NCBI GenBank assembly: GCA_027622795.1
Contig: JAQBZA010000044.1
Location: forward strand, 1-13,444
DNA: 13,444 nt
Direction of reading: 5' to 3'
Origin: Planctomycetota bacterium
GTDB lineage: Bacteria > Planctomycetota > Planctomycetia > Pirellulales > UBA1268
Shown here: in pieces, positions 8,033 to 13,444 of the stretch
Numbering within the stretch: position 1 is the stretch's first letter
How the letters are laid out: the number at the start of each line of letters is the position of its first letter
Translations under genes and position numbers: made by a program
The notes under the pieces: model-generated
Databases searched by the model: none
The model's input: the letters and a program-made list of their open reading frames with translations, nothing else
What the model was told of the DNA's origin: nothing

Positions 8033-8045
8033 GCTCCCTAGGAGC
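8033..8045 (-). promoter_or_regulatory. Small hairpin overlapping the lactonase ribosome binding site
   Basis: GCTCC-TAG-GGAGC on the minus strand forms a perfect 5-bp stem with a 3-nt loop. The GGGAG used as Shine-Dalgarno for the ATG at 8025 lies in the loop and 3' arm, so folding could limit translation. It may also be chance, or the 3' end of the rhomboid transcript; there is no long T-tract right after it. Confidence 0.25.
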
Positions 8046-8155
8046 CCCCTCAAAAAGCCTTACCTCTTTCAGAACCGCTACATTGGATGCCTCTTCACGT
8101 CTCGCTCTACGACTTAACTTTTTGGGGAACGGCACGACCTTTTTTAAAGGCTCTT

Positions 8156-8881
8156 TTAATGCACCGGCCTCCCTGCAAGAAGAGCCTCATCAACGGAGCT
8201 ATGAATATCTTTTTTGCAATTTCTGTACTTCCACCGACTCACGAAAGGGGCACAGCAAAAACCGAAAGCGAATCCGCCTATGTGGGCGGAGATGGCAACG
8301 TCGGGTTTTGAGCCAAGGAAAGCGGGCAGAACATCACTGACAATCTCAAAAATACCCACCGCAACAAAACAAGGCACCACGACAGGAAACACCCCAAACA
8401 ATAAAGCGGCCACTTTTCGTGATGGATGGAGAGACGTTAGCGCTCCTAGGACGCCAGCAACTGCGCCGGAGGCTCCGAGTACCGGTAGACCGCCAAACAC
8501 GTTGACGGTCGCGTATGTGAGACCTGCAAAAATACCGGAGAGAATATAAAGAACAAAAAACCCTAATCGACCTAACGAACTCTCGACGACCGGTCCGAAG
8601 ATCCAAAGAAATATCATATTGCCAACCAGATGCATAAGACTTCCATGGAGAAACATGGAAGTCACAAGCGTCATCCAGAGAGGAACGGGGGTCGGAGGTG
8701 GAGTGTCCTGTCCTGACCAAAACTCAGATGGCGCCAAAACAAGTCCCGAAGTGAACTCACGATTCCCACCAAAGCCTTGAAATATGCAAAAGACCGCAAT
8801 GTTCACTGCCAGAATCCCGAGGGTCACATATGGCCGGCAGTTAGAATCTGGGTCTTGAACCTCCAAGGGAACTAATACCAT
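8156..8881 (-). CDS. Rhomboid-family intramembrane serine protease
   Basis: A 241-residue integral membrane protein with six predicted helices. The catalytic dyad is S138 in GASGAVAG and H200 in AHIGGFAFG. The HGSLMHLVGNM segment (79-89) supplies the conserved His and Asn of helix 2. Rhomboids cut membrane-spanning segments of substrate proteins inside the bilayer. The N-terminus (PLEVQDPDSNCRPYVT) fits the family's usual short lead before helix 1, which supports the start at 8881 although no Shine-Dalgarno is seen. GC is lower than in the flanking metabolic genes. The upstream neighbours on the same strand (SHOCT and GYF_2 proteins) lie beyond a 349-nt gap. The GYF_2 protein has a single Gly/Pro-containing membrane helix and is a conceivable substrate, but that is speculation. 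Confidence 0.93.
   Translation of the reverse strand: MVLVPLEVQDPDSNCRPYVTLGILAVNIAVFCIFQGFGGNREFTSGLVLAPSEFWSGQDTPPPTPVPLWMTLVTSMFLHGSLMHLVGNMIFLWIFGPVVESSLGRLGFFVLYILSGIFAGLTYATVNVFGGLPVLGASGAVAGVLGALTSLHPSRKVAALLFGVFPVVVPCFVAVGIFEIVSDVLPAFLGSKPDVAISAHIGGFAFGFCCAPFVSRWKYRNCKKDIHSSVDEALLAGRPVH
8638..8663. repeat. Perfect 10-bp inverted repeat inside the rhomboid gene
   Basis: GACTTCCATG (8638-8647) and its exact complement CATGGAAGTC (8654-8663) flank a 6-nt loop. In the mRNA it would fold as a strong hairpin over the codons for the conserved TSMFLHGS segment. It may be chance or an mRNA structure. Confidence 0.6.
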
Positions 8882-9230
8882 TTGTCAAAGCGTCCAGTAG
8901 CGTAAGTAATACGACCGAGGATAAAATCACGAACTATGAGTTGACTCTTAGGTCAGACATGCAGTGCCTCACTTAGAGACATGGATACTAAATCACGTGT
9001 AGTTGCGGCATCTCGAAGCAAAGAGTCATCCTTGAATCAATTATCAAGTGCATTTGCAGCTTGCCTGAAACTAAAATCCTGCAGAAAGTAAGATTCTAGG
9101 GACCAGAAGGGCACCTAGACGTAGCTCAAAATGAGGTCGATCTGAAAAAGGCTTCAGGAAGCAGCGCGCTCTCTGCGTTCGAATTCAACCCAATCGCGCA
9201 GTGCAATTTGGTTGCGCGATTGCAAAGCAA
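8882..9230. other. Gene-free low-GC interval between rhomboid and SHOCT-protein genes
   Basis: Neither strand holds a convincing reading frame here, and I see no tRNA-like fold or direct repeat. GC is about 43% in the line at 8881. The only clear structure is the hairpin at 9191-9222. The stretch must contain any rhomboid promoter. On the minus strand TATTAC near 8910 is a weak -10-like match without a good -35. It may also hold a decayed gene or a small RNA, but nothing in the sequence demands it. Confidence 0.5.
9191..9222 (-). terminator. Perfect 10-bp hairpin just after the SHOCT-protein gene, no U-tract
   Basis: CAATCGCGCA (9191-9200) pairs perfectly with TGCGCGATTG (9213-9222) around a 12-nt loop. 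It starts 8 nt past the stop codon of the leftward gene, the place for a terminator or 3'-stabilising stem. The bases following on the minus strand (GGTTGAATTC) are not T-rich, so it is not a classic intrinsic terminator. Confidence 0.4.
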
Positions 9231-9776
9231 CTAGTCTTCCACAGGTTGCCCGAGCACGGCCGCTCGCTTCTGTTTGAATTCTTCCTCCGAGATCAGGCTT
9301 TTTGCAAGCGCTTCGTCAATTGAGCGGAGTTTTTTGAAATGAATAACTTTGTTGCGAAGTACGGCTACTTTCCGATCATAGTCTTCTTGAGTGTCGACCC
9401 CGATTTGCATCAAGTCACGACATTTCTTGATCTCTCTTTCAACCTCTTCTTCAACGGCAACAAGGGCTTCGGCTTCAGACAATTCAGATGCGGCGCCCTT
9501 TAATTCACGGATAATGGCTTCTTTTTCCGCCTTTTCCTGATCAAATTTGAGAATACGCTTGAATGCGTCATTTACCTTGACGTCGGCTATTTCCTCACCG
9601 GATCGTAAGACTTCGGAAATGCGTTTTCCGATGAGCACATAACATTCGGTATATCGATTCTCCAGATCGGCAAGCTCAACCTCGGCTTTTTTCAAAGCGG
9701 CAGCTCGTGCAACGCCAGAACCGGTTGAGACAGCAGCCTTGGAGACAGCTTTTCCAATTTTGTCAAATACGCCCAT
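9231..9776 (-). CDS. Coiled-coil protein with two C-terminal SHOCT-like repeats
   Basis: A 181-residue soluble protein starting at the ATG at 9776, with AAAGGA 6-7 nt upstream. A frame extending up to 10043 overlaps the next gene and is not used. An amphipathic N-terminus (MGVFDKIGKAVSKAAV) is followed by a charged, heptad-like helical region (about 30-115). Residues 151-177 match the SHOCT short C-terminal motif (IDEALAKSLISEEEFKQKRA). Residues about 121-143 (LMQIGVDTQEDYDRKVAVLR) look like a second, degenerate copy just before it. SHOCT domains are thought to mediate oligomerisation or attachment, often in membrane-associated proteins; no enzymatic role is implied. The GYF_2 gene lies 67 nt upstream on the same strand, so the two are probably cotranscribed. 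Function unknown. Confidence 0.82.
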   Translation of the reverse strand: MGVFDKIGKAVSKAAVSTGSGVARAAALKKAEVELADLENRYTECYVLIGKRISEVLRSGEEIADVKVNDAFKRILKFDQEKAEKEAIIRELKGAASELSEAEALVAVEEEVEREIKKCRDLMQIGVDTQEDYDRKVAVLRNKVIHFKKLRSIDEALAKSLISEEEFKQKRAAVLGQPVED

Positions 9777-9843
9777 GGAAATCCTTTCTGAGAAAATGGG
9801 ACTACGAATCAGACGCGTGTGATGGTCGGAAAAGATTCTTTCG

Positions 9844-10305
9844 CTAGTGATTTTTGGGGTCAATAATCGCCTGATCTCGCTCCTGTTGCTCACGCCGAGC
9901 CTTGGCACTTGGTGTCGTGAGGATGGTTGCGCCGAGAGCGCCAATCGGACCAAAGACGAGCGCGGCGCCGGAAACGACTGCGATCCGTCGAGCTGACCAA
10001 TTTTCGTGCGTGTCGATTTCGGTGGCGGATACCCTGGGAACAATCACGGAAGAGTATTGAGAAGCATCAGGGATTTGTAGCTCAGGCAAAGCCCTGTCGG
10101 AGCCAGGAGACTGCCTGCACTCGTAAGCAAACATGGGAATGTCTTGAAGGCGCTTCCAAGTCGTCCAGCCTTTTTTCCAAATTGGGTCGTCGCTACAAAG
10201 CTCTTTGTCGCTGAGAGCGCCTTTGATTTCGATCGCTGACATTGGTCCATAAATCTCAGAATTGCGGCAAGCCAGCCAAACCTTTTCGCTCTCGTGCGCA
10301 CTCAT
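9844..10305 (-). CDS. GYF_2-domain membrane protein
   Basis: A 153-residue protein. Residues about 8-57 form a GYF_2 domain (DUF4339 type): VWLACRNSEIYGPMSAIEI, then DPIWKKGWTTWKRLQDIPMF. This fold usually binds proline-rich or other short peptides and in bacteria is often tied to membrane proteins. A polar linker (60-105) is followed by one hydrophobic segment (about 108-129, IAVVSGAALVFGPIGALGATIL) and a very charged tail. There is no signal peptide, so the topology is unclear. It is the first gene of a probable two-gene unit with the SHOCT protein and has a promoter-like sequence upstream. Lower GC than the metabolic genes. The role is unknown; a scaffold or adaptor is a guess from the domain. 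Confidence 0.82.
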   Translation of the reverse strand: MSAHESEKVWLACRNSEIYGPMSAIEIKGALSDKELCSDDPIWKKGWTTWKRLQDIPMFAYECRQSPGSDRALPELQIPDASQYSSVIVPRVSATEIDTHENWSARRIAVVSGAALVFGPIGALGATILTTPSAKARREQQERDQAIIDPKNH

Positions 10306-10344
10306 CGGCGTTTGTCCCTGTGGTTCCAGAAAGACGATTAAATC

Positions 10345-10356
10345 CCCTATTTAGGG
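10345..10356. promoter_or_regulatory. Palindrome overlapping the GYF_2 promoter (possible operator)
   Basis: CCCTA-TT-TAGGG is a perfect 5-bp inverted repeat about 40 nt upstream of the GYF_2 gene. It shares four bases with the predicted -10 box, where a repressor site could act. It is short enough to be chance. Confidence 0.3.
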
Positions 10357-10380
10357 TATCGAAGTGAGGTCGCCTGTCAA
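10353..10380 (-). promoter_or_regulatory. Putative promoter of the GYF_2/SHOCT-protein unit
   Basis: On the minus strand a perfect TTGACA (10380-10375) is followed after 16 nt by TACCCT (10358-10353), a poor -10. Transcription would start near 10346, about 40 nt before the ATG. It lies in the 135-nt divergent spacer. Confidence 0.4.
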
Positions 10381-10383
10381 GCC

Positions 10384-10412
10384 TTGTTGAAGTCTTATCG
10401 GTGACTTAAATA
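10384..10412 (+). promoter_or_regulatory. Putative promoter of the methyltransferase gene
   Basis: TTGTTG (10384-10389) and, 16-17 nt on, TTAAATA (10406-10412) form a moderate -35/-10 pair. The predicted start is about 20-25 nt before the ATG at 10441. GAGG lies about 12 nt before the ATG, a long spacing for a ribosome binding site. Confidence 0.35.
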
Positions 10413-10440
10413 TGCGGTTATTGTGAGGTAACTGCACCGG

Positions 10441-11601
10441 ATGACTGAGAAGGTCGAATTGCTTGAGGCGTTGCGTGCCATGCCTGAGGTGCTCGCTGCC
10501 GTTGCAGCCTGTTCACCGGCTGAACGTGCGCATCAAAAAACACTGCGGGGACGATTTCCTGATGACATCGTGCGGGCCGCACTCGCCCTTCAGGATGCAC
10601 GGCAACGGGCGATCGGCCGGCTGCCCCACGCCGATCGGCTCTGGCTCACGCGGACGGGGCTTGAACAGGCGACCACCTGGGAGGTGGCCCTGCACAAGGC
10701 GGCCCGGTTTGCCGGCTGTGACGCTGTGGTCGATCTCTGCTGCGGCATCGGCAGTGACGCGGCGGCGTTGTCACACCATGGGCATGTGACAGCCGTCGAT
10801 CGTTCGCCGGCCATGACGCTCCGGGCAGCATGGAACGCGGAGGTGCTCGGTCGTACCGAGTCTTTCAGCGCTCGGTGTGGTGACGTCACCGCCGAGGACT
10901 GGACGGGGCGAGTCGTGCACGTCGACCCCGATCGTCGCTCTGGCAACGACCGGCCGGCCCGCTGGCTCGAGCACTACCAGCCGGGACTCGACTGGATGCA
11001 ACGGTTGGTTGCAACAGCTCGTGGTGGGGCAATCAAGGTTGGGCCCGCAAGCGACTTCCCCGGCAAGTTTCCCGGCTGTGAGATCGAACTCGTGAGCCTG
11101 GGGGGCGAATGCCGTGAGGCGACGGTCTGGTTTGGGGAACTGGCCGGTCCCGAGCCCGCTCGGGCAACGAATCTCACCACCGGAGAGAGCCTTGCCGGGA
11201 AGCCGTTGGCCACCTGCTGCGGCATCGTCGGCAGCATCGGCGACGTCCTTTGCGACCCTGATCCTGCGGTCGTACGGGCTGGACTGCTCACCCAGTTTGC
11301 CCAGCAGCATGGTTTGCGACGACTTGATGCCGATGAAGAATACCTCACCGCCGACCAACCGCCGGGAACAAGCCTGGCCACGCCCTTCGCCGTTGACGCC
11401 GTCCTGCCACCCGCCATCAAGGATCTCAAACGGTATCTGCGGCAGAAACCGGCTCATCACTATGAGATCAAGTGTCGCCGGCTGGCGATTGACGTGGATG
11501 ACATTCGCCGCCAACTACCGACCGGCGATGCTCTGCCGTGCGTTGTCATCTTCTGTCGCATTGCTGGTCGCGCCCGTGCCGTGATCGCGCGCCGGGTGTA
11601 G
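10441..11601 (+). CDS. Class I SAM-dependent methyltransferase with THUMP-like C-terminal domain
   Basis: A 386-residue protein. Residues 1-90 are a helical N-terminal part. The Rossmann core begins with motif I VDLCCGIGSDA (97-107), the acidic residue of motif II is D120 (VTAVDRS), and a DPDRR motif (162-166) sits where the family has its DPxR catalytic-site element. The C-terminus (KCRRLAIDVDDIRRQLP) matches the THUMP-like domain found in a widely distributed bacterial family annotated as RNA methyltransferase-like or hypothetical. THUMP-type modules bind RNA, so an RNA substrate is the best guess; the modified base is unknown. It is transcribed alone and divergently from the GYF_2 gene. 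It ends 2 nt from the stop of the convergent kinase gene. It has no evident link to the sugar-acid genes. Confidence 0.85.
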   Translation: MTEKVELLEALRAMPEVLAAVAACSPAERAHQKTLRGRFPDDIVRAALALQDARQRAIGRLPHADRLWLTRTGLEQATTWEVALHKAARFAGCDAVVDLCCGIGSDAAALSHHGHVTAVDRSPAMTLRAAWNAEVLGRTESFSARCGDVTAEDWTGRVVHVDPDRRSGNDRPARWLEHYQPGLDWMQRLVATARGGAIKVGPASDFPGKFPGCEIELVSLGGECREATVWFGELAGPEPARATNLTTGESLAGKPLATCCGIVGSIGDVLCDPDPAVVRAGLLTQFAQQHGLRRLDADEEYLTADQPPGTSLATPFAVDAVLPPAIKDLKRYLRQKPAHHYEIKCRRLAIDVDDIRRQLPTGDALPCVVIFCRIAGRARAVIARRV

Positions 11602-11603
11602 GT

Positions 11604-12701
11604 CTACCGGACCACTCTCGCACCGCCGCCAGCGATGCATTTCTCGACCTCGTTGCGGCTTGCCATCGAGGTGTCGCCGGGAGTGGTACTCGCCAGGGCG
11701 CCGTGGGCGGCGCCGTAGTCGACCGCCTGCTGCGGACAGTTGAATTCCAGGAACCCGAAGGCCAGACCGCTGGCAAAGCTGTCGCCGCCACCGACGCGGT
11801 CGAGAATCTCGAGCTCGGGATACTGACGGCTGTCATAAAATTTCCCGTCGTGCCAGCAGATGGCGCTCCAGTCGTTTCTCGTCGCCGTGATCACGCGGCG
11901 AAGCGTCGTGGCCGCCACCTTGAAGTTGGGATATTCCTGCACGGCCTTCTCGATCATCTTCCGGAAGGCATCGGTCTCGATCGTGCTGATCGCATGATCG
12001 ACCCCCTCCACCTCAAACCCAAGGCTGGCGGTGAAGTCTTCCTCGTTGCCGATCATCACGTCGACATAGTTGGCGACCTCGCGGTTGACCTCGCGGGCCT
12101 TCGCCTGGCCGCCGATGCTCTTCCAGAGGCTCGGCCGGTAGTTGAGGTCGTAGGAAACGATCGTGCCATGCTTCTTGGCTGCCTTGACGGCTTCGATCGT
12201 GACCGCAGCGGTCGTCTCCGAGAGCGCGGCGAAGATCCCGCCGGTGTGAAACCACCGGACACCGACCGTACCGAAGATATGCCCCCAGTCGATGTCGCCC
12301 GGCTTGAGCTGGCTGGCCGCCGTGTTGCCCCGGTCGGGCACGCCCACCGCCCCACGGATGCCGAAGCCCCGCTCCGTGAAATTGAGGCCGTTGCGAACGG
12401 TGCGGCCGATGCCGTCGTCGGCTCGCCACTGGATGAAGTCGGTGGCCACGCCCCCCTGCATGATGAAGTCTTCGATGAGGTGGCCGACCTCATTGTCAAC
12501 GAAGGCTGTGACGACCGCGGTCTTCAGGCCAAAGCACTTCCGCAGGCCGCGGGCCACGTTGTATTCGCCGCCCCCTTCCCAGGCATTGAAGTGACGGGCC
12601 GTGCGGATGCGACCCTCGCCCGGGTCGAGGCGGAGCATGATCTCGCCGAGTGAAATCTGGTCGAAGGTGCAGGCGTCGCGGGGCTTGATGGGAAGGGACA
12701 T
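11604..12701 (-). CDS. kdgK: PfkB-family sugar kinase, probable 2-keto-3-deoxygluconate kinase
   Basis: A 365-residue ribokinase-fold kinase. The N-terminal substrate-binding signature reads GGGEYNVARGL (43-53). The C-terminal PfkB signature is DRVGGGDSFASGLAFGF, with D307 as catalytic base. KdgK phosphorylates 2-keto-3-deoxygluconate to KDPG for an Entner-Doudoroff-type split. The length, the YN in the first motif and the sugar-acid neighbours favour KdgK over fructokinase or ribokinase, but the substrate is inferred. The ATG at 12701 starts 10 nt after the stop of the Ldh_2-type gene, with no strong SD, so translational coupling is likely. A longer frame reaching 12881 lies inside that upstream gene and has a non-globular N-terminus; it is not used. 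No KDPG aldolase is in the window. Confidence 0.88.
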   Translation of the reverse strand: MSLPIKPRDACTFDQISLGEIMLRLDPGEGRIRTARHFNAWEGGGEYNVARGLRKCFGLKTAVVTAFVDNEVGHLIEDFIMQGGVATDFIQWRADDGIGRTVRNGLNFTERGFGIRGAVGVPDRGNTAASQLKPGDIDWGHIFGTVGVRWFHTGGIFAALSETTAAVTIEAVKAAKKHGTIVSYDLNYRPSLWKSIGGQAKAREVNREVANYVDVMIGNEEDFTASLGFEVEGVDHAISTIETDAFRKMIEKAVQEYPNFKVAATTLRRVITATRNDWSAICWHDGKFYDSRQYPELEILDRVGGGDSFASGLAFGFLEFNCPQQAVDYGAAHGALASTTPGDTSMASRNEVEKCIAGGGARVVR

Positions 12702-12711
12702 AGGCGTCTTA

Positions 12712-13444
12712 CTAGGCAATGGGGAGGTTGGAAAAGTCGAATGGCGTGATTTCGGCCTCATGAGCGATTTCGTTGAGGGCCTCGACCTCGGCCTTCGAGA
12801 AGAGCAGCCCGCCAGCCTGTTCGCTGCGGGCGGCCGCTGCGGCCTCCAGTTGTCCAGGCAGCATGCACTGCTCATTGCCATGGCTGAGAATGTCGGCCAG
12901 CACGGCCTTCACGTTTTCAGCCTGCGAGCGGCCCTTGGCAAACACGCCGCCCGAGATCGCATCGGGATGGATCACCTGGAAAAAGAACGCACAGTTTTGC
13001 TTCTCCCCCGGCACGGCGGCGCGGCTGCGGATGGTCGGCAGCGAGCCACCGATGAATCCCGCCACGATCTCGTTGATGAGCGACAGGCCGTAGCCCTTGT
13101 GGTCGCCAAACGGCAGGAGTGACACGGCCTGTTCAGCGTCGGTCGTCGGGTTGCCATCCTTGTCAACCGCGGCATTCGGCGGCAGGGCGTTGCCCTCGCG
13201 CTTGAACTGCTGTACCCGCCCCATCGCGATCACGCTCGTCGCCCAGTCGATCACGATGGGAAAGCCGACGGCCGCGGTCGTCGGGAATCCCCACGAATGT
13301 GGATTGGTGCCAAGCGTGGGAAACTTTCCCTTGAAGGGCACCACCTCGGCCAGCGACGCCGTGCAGTTGGTATAGGCGATATAGCCCTTCTTGGCGGCTT
13401 CCATCACATAGCCGCCGCCCCAGAGATAGTGAAACGCATTGTCG
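12712..13444 (-). CDS. Ldh_2-family NAD(P)-dependent oxidoreductase (5' part missing)
   Basis: The frame runs off the right edge; 243 C-terminal residues are visible out of a usual 330-360. The fold is the malate/L-lactate dehydrogenase type 2 family (ureidoglycolate and 2,3-diketo-L-gulonate reductases included), unrelated to Rossmann lactate dehydrogenases. Recognisable parts are the AFHYLWGGGYVMEAA segment near the edge (family NxxHxGxxGYYV-like), TLGTNPHSWGFPT (cofactor region), and GDHKGYGLSLINEIVAGFIGG. These enzymes interconvert 2-keto and 2-hydroxy acids. It is first in a pair with the kdgK-like kinase (10-nt gap), pointing to a sugar-acid substrate, as for YiaK. The true start is outside the window, so the operon may extend further. 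The substrate is unknown. Confidence 0.9.
   Translation of the reverse strand, partial: DNAFHYLWGGGYVMEAAKKGYIAYTNCTASLAEVVPFKGKFPTLGTNPHSWGFPTTAAVGFPIVIDWATSVIAMGRVQQFKREGNALPPNAAVDKDGNPTTDAEQAVSLLPFGDHKGYGLSLINEIVAGFIGGSLPTIRSRAAVPGEKQNCAFFFQVIHPDAISGGVFAKGRSQAENVKAVLADILSHGNEQCMLPGQLEAAAAARSEQAGGLLFSKAEVEALNEIAHEAEITPFDFSNLPIA

Noticed and set aside
9777..10043. Extended N-terminus of the SHOCT protein
   Set aside because: The added residues are Ser/Arg/Pro-rich, overlap the GYF_2 gene in another frame, and look like a shadow reading. The ATG at 9776 has an SD.
12702..12881. 60-residue N-terminal extension of the sugar kinase
   Set aside because: It lies inside the Ldh_2-type coding sequence and is Arg/Ser/Pro-rich without kinase features. 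The core starts right after the ATG at 12701.

Overview
The window looks like a chromosomal stretch of a planctomycete, probably a Pirellula-like member. The main evidence is the left-edge gene, an SGNH-like domain fused to a PVC-type membrane-bound dehydrogenase (TIGR02604-like) domain, an architecture I know mainly from Planctomycetes and Verrucomicrobia. High GC, sparse Shine-Dalgarno use and many exported enzymes fit this. The assignment rests on recognised protein families, not on a marker gene.

Left part (1-6150), sugar-acid uptake and breakdown. The truncated SGNH/dehydrogenase fusion and a GntP-family permease read leftward. From an 85-nt divergent spacer, an IlvD/Edd aldonate dehydratase and a DapA-superfamily lyase or dehydratase read rightward as a two-gene operon. 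A promoter-like TTGTGA-16-TACAAT sits in that spacer. The permease would import an aldonate, the dehydratase would make a 2-keto-3-deoxy acid, and the DapA-like enzyme would cleave or dehydrate it.

Middle part (6171-8025), leftward: a small secreted zinc peptidase with an anthrax lethal-factor-like active-site layout, and an SMP-30/gluconolactonase-family lactonase that could feed aldonates into the pathway. The lactonase has an odd N-terminus that lies where base composition changes.

Region 7920-10440 has clearly lower GC (single 60-base lines of 40-43% at 8881 and 9301 against 63% at 5821). It carries a rhomboid protease, a 349-nt gene-free stretch with a perfect hairpin, a coiled-coil protein with two SHOCT-like repeats, and a GYF_2 protein with one membrane segment. 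This is the least conventional part and may be an acquired or fast-evolving membrane-protein module.

Right part (10441-13444): a class I methyltransferase with a THUMP-like C-terminus reads rightward. It meets tail to tail (2-nt gap) a leftward pair: a PfkB 2-keto-3-deoxygluconate-type kinase and, upstream of it and cut by the right edge, an Ldh_2-family oxidoreductase. The kinase and oxidoreductase again point to keto-deoxy sugar-acid metabolism, so six genes of the window may act on related substrates. No tRNA, rRNA, CRISPR array or insertion sequence was seen.
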